Assembly: GCF_003355455.1 (NCBI RefSeq) | Contig: NZ_CP031357.1 | Coordinates: 1,838,501 to 1,902,500, forward strand | Source: Erythrobacter aureus | GTDB taxonomy: Bacteria > Pseudomonadota > Alphaproteobacteria > Sphingomonadales > Sphingomonadaceae | Reading direction: 5' to 3' | Length of the DNA: 64,000 nucleotides | In this document: piece after piece, positions 25,474-34,490 of the stretch | Layout of the letters: every line of letters begins with the position of its first letter | How positions within the stretch are numbered: the first letter of the stretch is position 1 | Made by a program: the position numbers and the translations under genes | The notes under the pieces: generated by a model | What the model was told of the DNA's origin: nothing | The model's database searches: none | Seen by the model: the letters and a program-made list of their open reading frames with translations, nothing else

Positions 25474-26199
25474 TCAGGCTTCGAGCGAATAGCCGGCACT
25501 GCGCACGGTGCGTACCGGGTCCTTGGCGCCTTCGATCTCGATCGCCTTGCGCAGGCGGCGGATATGGACGTCGACCGTGCGGAGTTCGATTTCGCTTTCG
25601 GTACCCCAGACACCGTCGAGGAGCTGCCCGCGGCTGAAGACGCGCCCCGGACTCTCCATGAAAAACTTGAGCAAGCGGTACTCTGTCGGGCCGAGTTGAA
25701 GGGTGCGGCCCCGCCGCGTCACCTTGTGCGCCACCGGGTCCAGCGTGATATCGCCGACCTCGATGCTCTCCCCCGCCAGCGCCGGGCGGATGCGGCGCAT
25801 GACCGCGGCCACGCGGGCAAGCAGTTCGCGCGGGCTGAACGGCTTGGTCAGATAATCGTCCGCCCCCGTATCGAGGCCGCGCACCCGGTCGTCTTCCGCC
25901 TCGCGGGCGGTGAGCATGATGATCGGAACGTGCGCGGTATCCTTGTCGCGGCGCAGTCGGCGACACACTTCGATGCCGCTGGTCCCTTCGATCATCCAGT
26001 CGAGGATGACGAGGTCGGGCACGTCTTCGCAAGCCAGCAACAGAGCCTCGTCGCCATCCGAGGTCGTGCGAACCTGATAACCTTCGTTGGAGAAGCGATA
26101 TTCGAGCAGTTCGGAGAGGGCGGGATCGTCCTCTACCAGAAGCAGTTTGGCCGCGTGCAAATCTTTGCCTTTCCGGGAATTCTCAGTCTCGGTCGGCAA
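25474..26199 (-). CDS. phoB: PhoB, phosphate regulon response regulator
   Basis: A 241-residue OmpR-type regulator. The receiver has the acidic pair VEDDP, phospho-acceptor Asp67 (ILDWMIEG), TARE and KPF. The winged helix has GPTEYRLLKFFMESPGRVFSRGQLLD and RTVDVHIRRLRKAI, typical of PhoB. It should bind Pho boxes such as those before the porin and pstS genes in this window. It is the last gene of the phosphate cluster, 31 bases after phoU. The first 16 residues are not conserved; the true start may be nearer LHAAKLLLVEDD. Confidence 0.96.
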   Translation of the reverse strand: MPTETENSRKGKDLHAAKLLLVEDDPALSELLEYRFSNEGYQVRTTSDGDEALLLACEDVPDLVILDWMIEGTSGIEVCRRLRRDKDTAHVPIIMLTAREAEDDRVRGLDTGADDYLTKPFSPRELLARVAAVMRRIRPALAGESIEVGDITLDPVAHKVTRRGRTLQLGPTEYRLLKFFMESPGRVFSRGQLLDGVWGTESEIELRTVDVHIRRLRKAIEIEGAKDPVRTVRSAGYSLEA

Positions 26200-26230
26200 A
26201 GCTTTATGACCCCCGCGCTACAGTTTTGTG

Positions 26231-26911
26231 TCAGCCGTCTTCGTCGGGCGGATAATTGCCCGTCGCCGCAAAGTGCACCATTTCGGCAACATTCGTGGCA
26301 TGATCGCCGACACGTTCGAGATTGCGCGCGATGAACAGCATCTGCGCCGCGCTCGAAATGGTGGAAGGGTTTTCGACCATGTGGCTGACGAGATTGCGAA
26401 AAATCGAATTGTAGAAGGCATCGACCTTCTCATCGGCCGCGATCACCTCGCGGGCCAGCTCGGCATCGCGGGCGGCGTAAGCGGTCAGCACGTCGTGGAC
26501 CATTTCGGCGGCGACTTCCGCCATGGCGGGAAGCAGTGTGAGCGGTTCGAACTGCTTGCGGTTGCCGCCGATCTGCTTGCTCGCCTTGGCGATGTTCTTC
26601 GAATAATCGCCGATGCGCTCCACCACGCCGGCGATCTTGAGGGCGGCGATCACTTCGCGAAGATCGTCGGCCATGGGGGCGCGCAGCGCGATGATGCGCA
26701 CGGCAAGCTTGTCGACCTCGCTTTCGAGCGCGTCGATCTTCTTGTCGCCTTTGACGACCTTGTCCGCCAGCTCATCGTCGCCCTTGACCAGCGCTTCGAG
26801 CGATTGGGCGACCGCCGCTTCGGCCAATCCGCCCATTTCGGCGATCAGGCCGCGCAGGCGGGTGATGTCTTCATCGAAGGCCTTTACTGTGTGTTCTTGC
26901 ATGGAATTCAT
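26231..26911 (-). CDS. phoU: PhoU, phosphate signalling regulator
   Basis: A 226-residue all-helical protein with two PhoU repeats. Acidic metal-binding motifs appear in KVVKGDKKIDALESEVDKLA and VIAADEKVDAFYNSIFRNLV. It links the Pst transporter to PhoR and holds the Pho response off when phosphate is plentiful. It starts 4 bases downstream of the pstB stop, so it is co-transcribed. Confidence 0.96.
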   Translation of the reverse strand: MNSMQEHTVKAFDEDITRLRGLIAEMGGLAEAAVAQSLEALVKGDDELADKVVKGDKKIDALESEVDKLAVRIIALRAPMADDLREVIAALKIAGVVERIGDYSKNIAKASKQIGGNRKQFEPLTLLPAMAEVAAEMVHDVLTAYAARDAELAREVIAADEKVDAFYNSIFRNLVSHMVENPSTISSAAQMLFIARNLERVGDHATNVAEMVHFAATGNYPPDEDG

Positions 26912-26915
26912 GGCC

Positions 26916-27704
26916 TTATCCGTAGCGACCCGTGATGTAATCCTGGGTGCGCTTTTCGTGCGGATTGGTGAATATGTCAGATGTGCGGCCGTATTCCACC
27001 ATTTTTCCGAGGTGGAAGAAGGCGGTACGCTGGCTGACGCGGGCGGCCTGCTGCATCGAGTGGGTCACGATTACGATAGCATAACGGCCGTTGAGTTCCG
27101 CGATAAGTTCCTCGATCTTCGCGGTGGCGATCGGATCGAGCGCCGAACAAGGCTCGTCCATCAGAATGACTTCGGGATCGACCGCAATGGCGCGGGCGAT
27201 ACACAATCGCTGCTGCTGGCCGCCGGACAGCGCCGTACCGCTGTCCTGGAGACGGTCCTTTACCTCTTCCCACAATCCGGCGCGCTTGAGCGATTTCTCG
27301 ACGATGGCATCGAGTTCGTCCTTGCCTTCGGCCAGACCGTGAATCTTGGGGCCGTAGGCGATGTTCTCATAGATCGATTTGGGAAAGGGGTTGGGCTTCT
27401 GGAAAACCATGCCGACTCGCGCGCGAAGCTGCACGACATCCATTCCGGAGCGGTAGATATCCTGGCCATCGAGTTCGATCATCCCCTCGACCCGGGCGGT
27501 GGGAATGGTGTCGTTCATGCGGTTGAGAGTGCGCAGGAAGGTGGACTTGCCGCAACCGGACGGACCGATGAAGGCGGTCACGTATTCGGTCGGGATGTCT
27601 ATCGAAACCGAATCGATCGCCTTCTTGTCGCCATAGAAAACGGAGACATCGGTGGCGCTCATCTTGGCTTCGGTGGGCTCGAGGTTGTCGTGGACTACGG
27701 TCAC
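26916..27704 (-). CDS. pstB: PstB, phosphate ABC transporter ATPase
   Basis: A 262-residue ABC ATPase. Walker A is GPSGCGKS, the signature is LSGGQQQRLCIARAI, Walker B is VILMDEPCSALDP, and the H-loop is VIVTHSMQQA. The spacing and FLRTLNRMNDTIP are typical of PstB. It powers PstC/PstA for phosphate uptake at the inner membrane. The start overlaps the pstA stop; Met15 (SATDVSVFYGDK) is a possible later start. Confidence 0.97.
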   Translation of the reverse strand: MTVVHDNLEPTEAKMSATDVSVFYGDKKAIDSVSIDIPTEYVTAFIGPSGCGKSTFLRTLNRMNDTIPTARVEGMIELDGQDIYRSGMDVVQLRARVGMVFQKPNPFPKSIYENIAYGPKIHGLAEGKDELDAIVEKSLKRAGLWEEVKDRLQDSGTALSGGQQQRLCIARAIAVDPEVILMDEPCSALDPIATAKIEELIAELNGRYAIVIVTHSMQQAARVSQRTAFFHLGKMVEYGRTSDIFTNPHEKRTQDYITGRYG

Positions 27705-28951
27705 CAGGTTTTCTCGAATTTGTTACGCAGGTAGATGGCGAGCCCGTTCATCACGAGCAGGAACAGCAATAGCACGATGATCGCCGCGCTGGTGCGTTCC
27801 ACGAAACCGCGGTCGATTTCGTCCGACCACAGAAAGATCTGCATGGGCAGGACGGTCGCGGGAGAGGTAAAGCCATCGGGCGGGGTGGCGACAAAGGCGC
27901 GCATGCCGATCATCAACAGCGGCGCGGTCTCGCCGAGAGCGCGAGCCATGCCGATGATCGTGCCCGTGAGAATGCCCGGCAAGGCAAGCGGCAGGACATG
28001 GTGGAACACGACCTGGACGGGCGAGGCACCCACTGCCAGCGCGCCATCGCGAATGCTCGGCGGGACGGCCTTGATGGCGTTGCGACCCGAAATCACGATG
28101 ACCGGCATGGTCATCAGGGCGAGCGTCATACCGCCGATCACCGGCGCCGACCGCAAATTGGGGAACAGCGTCAGGAATACGGCGAGCCCCAGCAGGCCGA
28201 AAATGATCGACGGAACGGCGGCCAGATTGTTGATCGACAGCTCGATGAAGTCGGTCCACCTGTTCTTGGGCGCATATTCTTCGAGATAGAGTGCCGCGAG
28301 AACGCCGATCGGGAAGGCAAGCAGGAGGGTGACGACCATCGTCAGCATGGAGCCCTTGAGCGCCCCCCAGATACCGACCTGCTGCGGGTTTGTCGCATCC
28401 GAGCGGGTGAGGAAGCCGACATCGAAGTTCTTCTCGATCTGCCCTTCTTGCGCCAGTTGCGCCGCGAGCGCCTGCATGTCCTGCGAGCCTTCCCCTTCAT
28501 ACCCCGAAGCGAGATTTGCCGATGCCGGCAGGGAGAAGGTGATCTCTTCGCGCAGGATCGCCGGATCGGCGATGATCGCCGCGGCGACATCGCGCCAGGC
28601 CTGAGCGCCGAGTTCTTCAGCGCCTTCCTCGCCCAGATGCTCTTCCGCGAAATACTGGACCACGTCGCGCAGGCCCTGTGCTTCGAGCGAGGCGAGAGCG
28701 CCCGGCTGTTCCATCGCGGCCGGGTCGGCGGCGATGCCGGCTTCGGCGAAATCGACCGGGACCTGCAGTTCCACGCGCTGGAACCCGCCAATCCCGTTGA
28801 AAGTCATCGTCGCGAGCAGGAGTATGAGCACGGCGATCGAGAACAGGATCGCCGACAGGCCGATAGCTTTGAACCGGCGCTCGGCAGCGTAGCGTTTCTT
28901 GAGACGCGCCTCGAAGGCGGGCGTGCGGGTAGGGGCGACACGCTCAGTCAT
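27701..28951 (-). CDS. pstA: PstA, phosphate ABC transporter permease
   Basis: A 416-residue permease. One N-terminal helix is followed by a large soluble insert of about 150 residues (residues 65-200), as in many alphaproteobacterial PstA proteins with a DUF3333 region. The binding-protein-dependent transport core comes next, with SMLTMVVTLLLAFPIGVLAALYLEEY (in part) and ALPGILTGTIIGMARALGETAPLL-type motif. ATG 28951 (MTERVAPTRTP) overlaps the pstC stop by 8 bases and is better supported than an upstream in-frame Met. Confidence 0.95.
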   Translation of the reverse strand: MTERVAPTRTPAFEARLKKRYAAERRFKAIGLSAILFSIAVLILLLATMTFNGIGGFQRVELQVPVDFAEAGIAADPAAMEQPGALASLEAQGLRDVVQYFAEEHLGEEGAEELGAQAWRDVAAAIIADPAILREEITFSLPASANLASGYEGEGSQDMQALAAQLAQEGQIEKNFDVGFLTRSDATNPQQVGIWGALKGSMLTMVVTLLLAFPIGVLAALYLEEYAPKNRWTDFIELSINNLAAVPSIIFGLLGLAVFLTLFPNLRSAPVIGGMTLALMTMPVIVISGRNAIKAVPPSIRDGALAVGASPVQVVFHHVLPLALPGILTGTIIGMARALGETAPLLMIGMRAFVATPPDGFTSPATVLPMQIFLWSDEIDRGFVERTSAAIIVLLLFLLVMNGLAIYLRNKFEKTW

Positions 28952-30329
28952 ATGCTTCGCGATACCTTTTGACCACGCTGAGCGCGATGAAGTTGAGGCC
29001 GAGGGTGACGAGGAACAGAACAAAGCCGAGGGCAAAGGCGCTGAGCGTGGCAGGGTGGTCGAAGCTCCCTTCGCCGGTCAGCATCTTGACGATCTGGACG
29101 GTCACGGTCGTCATTCTGTCGAGCGGGTTGGCCGACAGGTTGGCGGCCGTCGATGCCGCCATCACCACGATCATGGTTTCCCCGATCGCGCGGCTGATGG
29201 CCAGCATGATCCCGGCCACGATGCCGGGCAGGGCAGCCGGAACCAAGACCCGGCGGATCGTCTCGCTGGTCGTGGCGCCCATGGCGAGGCTGCCGTCGCG
29301 CATCGCCTGCGGAACGGCCGTGATGCTGTCGTCGGCCATCGAGGACACGAAGGGAATGATCATCACACCCATGACCAGACCGGCGGCGAGCGCGCTCTCG
29401 GTCGAAGGGTTCGTCACGCCGAGCTTCAGGGCGATATCGCGAATGGCCGGTGCGATCGTCAGAGCTGCGAAATATCCGTAAACGACCGTCGGCACGCCCG
29501 CGAGAATCTCGAGCGCCGGCTTGATCCATTTGCGCAGCCGGGGGTTGGCATATTGCGTGAGGTAGATCGCGCTCATAAGGCCGAGCGGGATGGCGACGAT
29601 CATCGCGATGATCGCGCCGATGAACAGCGTGCCCCAGAACAAAGGCACCGCGCCATAGCGGGACGGATCGGGATTGTCGGGGTTGGCCATGGGGTCGGGA
29701 CCCCAATGGGTGCCGAAAAGGAAATCGATCGGCGAGACCATGCCGAAGAACCGGACGGTCTCGAAAATGAGGCTGGCAAGGATGCCGATAGTGGTCAGGA
29801 TCGCCACCAGCGAAGCGCCCAACAGGATCGACATGACGATCCGCTCGACCTTGGTGCGGGCTGCGAAATCCGGCCGCAGACGCAGAAAGGCGTAGGCACC
29901 GCCGAGAAACGCGATCAGCACCGTCACCGCGATCCCGATCAGGTTGTAATGCGACAGCGCATCGCGATAGGGTTCGACAAGCGCGGCAGCCTGGGGATTG
30001 AACACGGCAGGCGCCGCCCCCGTCGCGACCGCGCGGGCCTCGTTGAGGATCGTCTGGCGTTCGAAGCCGAACACGGGAAGGTCGGCCGCCGCGGGATCGG
30101 CCAGGACCGACTGGCTGACGAGACCCGGGGCTATCGCACCCCAGAGCGCCACGAATGCCAGTACCGGAAGGACGATCCACAGCGCGACATACCACGCGTG
30201 GTAGGTAGGCAGGCTGGCGAGCCTGCCATCGGCGCTTTCACGCCGAAAGGTCCATGCACGTGCACGAGCCGCCAACCATCCGGCGAGCCCGAGCCCGAGG
30301 GCCAGGAGGAGCAAGATGGCTGGCGACAT
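28944..30329 (-). CDS. pstC: PstC, phosphate ABC transporter permease
   Basis: A 461-residue permease with about eight membrane helices. The N-terminal half holds two or more helices and a soluble part not found in the short E. coli PstC, as usual in alphaproteobacteria. The core carries PLFWGTLFIGAIIAMIVAIP (start of the transport domain) and a C-terminal AALPGIVAGIMLAISRAIGE motif that meets the ATPase. It starts 15 bases after the pstS stop and overlaps pstA by 8 bases. Confidence 0.95.
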   Translation of the reverse strand: MSPAILLLLALGLGLAGWLAARARAWTFRRESADGRLASLPTYHAWYVALWIVLPVLAFVALWGAIAPGLVSQSVLADPAAADLPVFGFERQTILNEARAVATGAAPAVFNPQAAALVEPYRDALSHYNLIGIAVTVLIAFLGGAYAFLRLRPDFAARTKVERIVMSILLGASLVAILTTIGILASLIFETVRFFGMVSPIDFLFGTHWGPDPMANPDNPDPSRYGAVPLFWGTLFIGAIIAMIVAIPLGLMSAIYLTQYANPRLRKWIKPALEILAGVPTVVYGYFAALTIAPAIRDIALKLGVTNPSTESALAAGLVMGVMIIPFVSSMADDSITAVPQAMRDGSLAMGATTSETIRRVLVPAALPGIVAGIMLAISRAIGETMIVVMAASTAANLSANPLDRMTTVTVQIVKMLTGEGSFDHPATLSAFALGFVLFLVTLGLNFIALSVVKRYREAYD

Positions 30330-30344
30330 GCGTTACATTCAACC

Positions 30345-31391
30345 TTACTTGAGCTGGGCGCCGTCGAGCGTCGTGAACTCGGTGGCCGCTTTCTGGTTGG
30401 CCGCCATAACGTCATCGGGCGAAGCCACAAGACCGATCTTTGCCAGATCGCCATCCTTTGCCCACATCTTGGTCCACTGGGCGAGATATTCCTTGAGCCC
30501 GGGGATCGCGTCGAGATGAGCCTTCTTCACATAGACGTAGAGCGGACGCGCGCCGGGATATTCGAAGCTCGAAATGTTCTCGTAAGTCGGGGCGACACCA
30601 TTCATGTTGAGGCCCTGAACCTTGTCCGCGTTCTCTTCGAGATAGCTGTAGCCGAAGACGCCAACCGCGTTGGGATTGCCTTCGATCTTCTGGACGATGA
30701 GATTGTCCTGCTCGCCCTGGTCGACATAGGCACCGTCCGAACGCACTTCGGTACAGAGCTGGTCGTAGCGGTCTTCGTCGGTCTCTTTCAGAGCCTTCAT
30801 GTCCGCGTTGGTCTTGCACCCGGCCTCGAGAACAAGTTCCTTAAGCGCATCGCGCGTGCCCGAGGTGGAGGGCGGGCCGTAGACCAGGATCGGCTGATCC
30901 GGCAGCGAAGGATCGACGTCGGACCAGGTCTTGGTGGTCTGTTCGCCGCCATAGGGGGATGCGGCCAGCGCTTCGTAGACCTGCTGCGGGGTCAGGTCCA
31001 TGGTGATCCCGCCCTGGGCCGAAGCGAAGGCGATACCATCGAGACCGACCTGCAGTTCGATCACATCGGTCACGCCATTGGCCTGGCAGTCGGCGAATTC
31101 GCTGGCCTTCATGCGGCGCGACGCATTGGTCATGTCGGGCGTATCGGCGCCGACGCCGGAGCAGAACAGCTTCATGCCGCCGCCCGTGCCGGTCGATTCG
31201 ATGATCGGCGAGCGGAATTCGGGGTTGGAGCGCACGAAGGCTTCCGAAACCGCCTTGGCAAAGGGGAAAACGGTCGAGGAACCGACCGCGCGGATCGAAT
31301 CGCGCGAAGCGGAGTCGCCACCGCTGCCACCGCAGGCGGCGAGGGCGGCAGCGGAAACCGCGGCGAATATGATGGATTTGGTCTTTGTCAT
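30345..31391 (-). CDS. pstS: PstS, phosphate-binding lipoprotein
   Basis: A 348-residue periplasmic phosphate-binding protein. The signal has a lipobox (AAALAAC), so it should be lipid anchored. Phosphate-contact motifs include AVGSSTVFPFA near residue 38, ESTGTGGGMKLFCSG and a later PSTSGTRDALKEL. ATG 31391 (MTKTKSIIFAAVS) is chosen because the signal peptide begins there; the longer open frame upstream runs through the promoter. A three-repeat Pho box lies 47-75 bases before the start. Confidence 0.96.
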   Translation of the reverse strand: MTKTKSIIFAAVSAAALAACGGSGGDSASRDSIRAVGSSTVFPFAKAVSEAFVRSNPEFRSPIIESTGTGGGMKLFCSGVGADTPDMTNASRRMKASEFADCQANGVTDVIELQVGLDGIAFASAQGGITMDLTPQQVYEALAASPYGGEQTTKTWSDVDPSLPDQPILVYGPPSTSGTRDALKELVLEAGCKTNADMKALKETDEDRYDQLCTEVRSDGAYVDQGEQDNLIVQKIEGNPNAVGVFGYSYLEENADKVQGLNMNGVAPTYENISSFEYPGARPLYVYVKKAHLDAIPGLKEYLAQWTKMWAKDGDLAKIGLVASPDDVMAANQKAATEFTTLDGAQLK

Positions 31392-31437
31392 GGGTAGCCC
31401 CTTGGGTTGATAGCTAGCGGCGCCAAAGCGCCTCAAT

Positions 31438-31466
31438 GTTACAGCGTTGCGACAATCGTTTGACTG
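31438..31466 (-). promoter_or_regulatory. Pho box upstream of pstS
   Basis: Read on the minus strand: CAGTCAA, TTGTCGC and CTGTAAC, each 7 bases and separated by 4 bases. The 11-base period matches tandem PhoB half-sites (consensus CTGTCAT), although the match of each half-site is only moderate. It should let pstSCAB-phoU-phoB be induced on phosphate starvation. Confidence 0.7.
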
Positions 31467-31479
31467 GCCTTTTCGCGGG

Positions 31480-32823
31480 TCAGAAATCGACCTGCGCGCG
31501 CAGACCAACGGCGTCCACACCGTAAGAGGTGTCGCCATTGGCGGTCGGCAGAACGGCATCGGTATATTGCAGCCGGCCGTAGTTGACCATGAAGGCCGTA
31601 TAATCCGTGGGCTTCCAGATCAGCGAGGCCAGATAACCGGCCTGCTGACCGCCCAGAATGCCGGCATCGTTCAAATCCAGGTGATCGTAGCGCAGGTTCA
31701 GCTGGAGCGAGCCGAAACCGCCTTCTCCGACCGGGTTGCTGGGTTTGGTACGGTCGAACTTGCCTGCCTTGTAACCGCGCCTGTCGTCGGTGAGGAAAAC
31801 GCCCGCTTCGAAATAGGCACCGAAGAAGGTCGGGTCCATCGCCGCGCCGGGCATGTCGACCTTCTGCCAGTAGCCTTCCGCAGCGGCATGGAACCGTCCG
31901 GCGATCGCGGCGCCCTCAAGCCCGAATCCGGTCTCGCTCTTCGCGCCGAGTCGGCCGGTATTGACGAACCGTTCCGACGTGAAGTGAACCAGGGGACGTT
32001 GGCGATAGCGCACGGTGGCTGCGGGATCGTCGATGTCGTTGTAATGGAACGAGCCCCCGAAATGGAGCTGCGCTTCGCCCGATTTCGGCATGAAGACCAG
32101 ACGGGCATCGACGCCGCGATTCTTGCTCGAAGTGTCGTCGAAATTGTCGGTGAAGACACCGGCCTGTGCCAGGATCGCGCCTTTCGAATAGGTCGCCGAT
32201 GCACCGATACGGCGTTCGAAGCCGAAAGCGTCGGTGAAGGCGGCGCGCTCGATGAAGGTTGTGTGGAGGCTGCTGGTCAGCTCTTCCAGCGACTGGAAGT
32301 TGTTGTGATGGCCGATCGCGATTTCGAGCGGGCCGTCCTCGTAAGTCAGGATGGCGTCGGCCATCTCAACCTCGTTCCCGGCGAAATCGACTTCGACCTT
32401 GTAACCGAAGCCGCCCGGGATATCGCCCGAGGCGCCGAGACGGGCACGGCGCACTTCGTTGCCGAAACCATCGCTGGCGCCAGTCGATTCCGGGGCATTG
32501 GTCCAGCCGGCATCGTACATCAGGCGGCCGCGCGGCTTGAAACTCCAGCCATCCCCCTTTTCGAGCGTGGCGACAGCCGTCTCGGGCTTCGCCGCGGCGG
32601 CTGCGGTATTGGCCGCGATCGTTGCGTCCTGCGCCTCATTCGCAGCCCTGGCGGCCGCCAATTCGTTTTCGAGCTGGTCGATCCGCGCGTTCATCGCGGA
32701 AAGCTGGGCGCGCATCTGGGCCAGTTCGTCGGTCGAGACAGTTACGTCCTGGGCGAACAGCGGGGTGGCCATGGTGCAGCAGAGCGCCGCAGCCGCCAAG
32801 GACAGGCGGTAAGTACGGGTCAT
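31480..32823 (-). CDS. OprP/OprO-type phosphate-selective porin
   Basis: A 447-residue outer-membrane porin. It has a signal peptide (ending TPLFAQ), then a coiled-coil stretch at residues about 30-70 (LAQMRAQLSAMNARIDQLENEL in part), then a beta-barrel with alternating polar/aromatic strands. The segment KPRGRLMYDAGWTN and the C-terminal DAVGLRAQVDF (ending in Phe) are typical. The family (porin O/P) moves phosphate or polyphosphate. A Pho box upstream and its place between phoR and pstS support that role. Confidence 0.9.
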   Translation of the reverse strand: MTRTYRLSLAAAALCCTMATPLFAQDVTVSTDELAQMRAQLSAMNARIDQLENELAAARAANEAQDATIAANTAAAAAKPETAVATLEKGDGWSFKPRGRLMYDAGWTNAPESTGASDGFGNEVRRARLGASGDIPGGFGYKVEVDFAGNEVEMADAILTYEDGPLEIAIGHHNNFQSLEELTSSLHTTFIERAAFTDAFGFERRIGASATYSKGAILAQAGVFTDNFDDTSSKNRGVDARLVFMPKSGEAQLHFGGSFHYNDIDDPAATVRYRQRPLVHFTSERFVNTGRLGAKSETGFGLEGAAIAGRFHAAAEGYWQKVDMPGAAMDPTFFGAYFEAGVFLTDDRRGYKAGKFDRTKPSNPVGEGGFGSLQLNLRYDHLDLNDAGILGGQQAGYLASLIWKPTDYTAFMVNYGRLQYTDAVLPTANGDTSYGVDAVGLRAQVDF

Positions 32824-32869
32824 CGGGACGAATCCTTTGAACGGGAAATTACGGTGCGACGACGCCTCT

Positions 32870-32898
32870 ATGACCGCTAAATTACATTTCGATGACAG
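32870..32898 (-). promoter_or_regulatory. Pho box upstream of the porin gene
   Basis: Read on the minus strand: CTGTCAT, ATGTAAT and CGGTCAT, each 7 bases and separated by 4 bases. The first is the exact PhoB half-site. The box ends 46 bases before the porin start codon. This is the stronger of the two Pho boxes in the window. Confidence 0.85.
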
Positions 32899-32959
32899 GT
32901 TGCAGGCAAGCGTATGTACCGGCGCGATGCGCTGCGGGGCTTTGCAACGGGGTGTAAGG

Positions 32960-34147
32960 TCAGACAGTCTCGTCGGCTTTTTCGATCGGCAGGGTGACAG
33001 TGACCCTCGTGCCTTCGCCAGGCGTGCTGTCGATGTCGAGTCTGCCACGATGCCGCTCCACGATATGCTTGACGATCGCAAGGCCCAGCCCGGTTCCCCC
33101 CGATGCCCGGCTGCGACCCGGATCGGTACGGTAAAAGCGACGGGTGAGGTGGGGAATATGTTCGGGCGATATGCCGTCGCCGCGGTCGGTGACGGTCAGG
33201 CGCACACGGCTGTCACCTCTCGGATGCAAACGCACGGTGACCCGCTCGCCCGGACTCCCGTATTTGAACGCGTTGTCGACGAGGTTGCGGACGAGTTGTT
33301 CGAGCTGTTGCCGGTCACCGAGCACCTCGAATGCCTGCGCAGTCTCGAAATCGAGCAATGGCGCCCGCTCGCCGCTCGCCGCATCGTGAGCGGCGCGTTC
33401 CACCAGCTTGGAGAGGTCGAGTGTCTTGCTGGGGAGGTCGTGCTTCTCGGCTTCGATTCGCGACAGAGACATGAGATCGCTGACAAGATCCTGCAGCCGC
33501 TTGGCTTCGCGCTGGATAGTACCGAGAAATTTGTCGGCCATTCGGGGGTCGAGCCGGTCCACATCTTCGCGCAGCGTCTCGACATAACCGATGATCGAAG
33601 CAAGCGGCGTGCGCAGTTCGTGGCTGGCATTGGCAACGAAATCGGTATGCGCGCGGGCAATGTCGGCTTCGGCGGTCTTGTTGACGAATTCGATGACGGC
33701 AAGGCCTCCCGGAAGGCTTTTGCGGTTGATCCGCCAGATGTCCGTGCGCCGTGCCAGCCCGCGCACGACCGCTCCGCCATCGGCCTTGCGTGCCAGCAGC
33801 CGGATGGCTTCGGGCTGGCGCAGCGCCATACGTACGTCCTGTCCGACGATGTGCCCGCCGAGCAGTTTGCGCGCTGCTAGATTGGCCACGATCACCCGAT
33901 CGCGTTCGGTGATTACGACCGGCGTTTCGGAGTGCTCGAACAGGTCCGCCATATTGTCGCGGGTGAAAGCGGGGCCGGTGGCAACGGGTTTGTTCTCGGG
34001 CGGTCGAGCCGAGACCAGATGGAGAGATCCCGTCCAGACGAGGAAGAGAACCCCCACATAGACCAGGTCGACACCGAGAATCGCAAGAAAGATGCAGGCG
34101 ACAACCGCCACTGCGAATCCGGGCCAGGGGAAGCTTCGCTCGCTCAT
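32960..34147 (-). CDS. phoR: PhoR, phosphate regulon sensor kinase
   Basis: A 395-residue membrane histidine kinase. Two N-terminal helices (residues about 8-45) with almost no periplasmic loop, then a PAS-like domain (about 65-160). The dimerisation motif is ANASHELRTPLASIIGYVETL with phospho-acceptor His176. The ATPase boxes are RNLVDNAFKYGSPG, VTDRGDGISPEHIPHL and GGTGLGLAIVKHIVERH. This is the PhoR layout; PstSCAB and PhoU are encoded downstream on the same strand. It lies upstream of the porin, without a visible Pho box of its own. Confidence 0.95.
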   Translation of the reverse strand: MSERSFPWPGFAVAVVACIFLAILGVDLVYVGVLFLVWTGSLHLVSARPPENKPVATGPAFTRDNMADLFEHSETPVVITERDRVIVANLAARKLLGGHIVGQDVRMALRQPEAIRLLARKADGGAVVRGLARRTDIWRINRKSLPGGLAVIEFVNKTAEADIARAHTDFVANASHELRTPLASIIGYVETLREDVDRLDPRMADKFLGTIQREAKRLQDLVSDLMSLSRIEAEKHDLPSKTLDLSKLVERAAHDAASGERAPLLDFETAQAFEVLGDRQQLEQLVRNLVDNAFKYGSPGERVTVRLHPRGDSRVRLTVTDRGDGISPEHIPHLTRRFYRTDPGRSRASGGTGLGLAIVKHIVERHRGRLDIDSTPGEGTRVTVTLPIEKADETV

Positions 34148-34210
34148 TGCCGCGCGCCTTACCCGTGCCCGGCAAGGGGCGCTACCCGCTTTTCCGAAGA
34201 TGTGGGGAGA

Positions 34211-34285
34211 TGGTGACCCGTACGGGAATCGAACCCGTGTTTCAGCCGTGAAAGGGCCGCGTCCTAACCGCTAGACGAACGGGCC
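34211..34285 (-). tRNA. tRNA-Glu (TTC), copy 1
   Basis: A 75-base tRNA with the CCA end encoded. The acceptor stem GGCCCGT pairs with ACGGGTC. The anticodon arm is CGGCC-CTTTCAC-GGCTG, giving anticodon TTC for glutamate. The T arm has GGTTCGATTCC. It is identical to the copy 46 bases away. Confidence 0.97.
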
Positions 34286-34331
34286 ACATATGTGGCGCTT
34301 TGCGCGGATTGCAGATGCAATACCGCCACCG

Positions 34332-34406
34332 TGGTGACCCGTACGGGAATCGAACCCGTGTTTCAGCCGTGAAAGGGCCGCGTCCTAACCGCTAGACGAA
34401 CGGGCC
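34332..34406 (-). tRNA. tRNA-Glu (TTC), copy 2
   Basis: Base-for-base identical to the other tRNA-Glu over 75 bases including the encoded CCA. The 46-base spacer is not a repeat of either flank. This copy is upstream in the direction of transcription, so both may come from one precursor. Confidence 0.97.
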
Positions 34407-34490
34407 ACACCCGCGTTGCGGGTCGGTGGCGTGGCGGGCCAATTAGGCGTGGGGTTGCGGGCCGTCAACCCTCGAATGCATGCAAATGAT

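Noticed and set aside
28899..31397. A very long open frame on the plus strand opposite pstA, pstC and pstS.
   Set aside because: Its residue make-up (many Arg, His, Asp) is typical of an antisense shadow in GC-rich DNA, and the opposite strand has the clear pst genes.
34211..34406. Two identical 75-base blocks could be read as a small repeat array or CRISPR-like unit.
   Set aside because: Both fold as tRNA-Glu with an encoded CCA.
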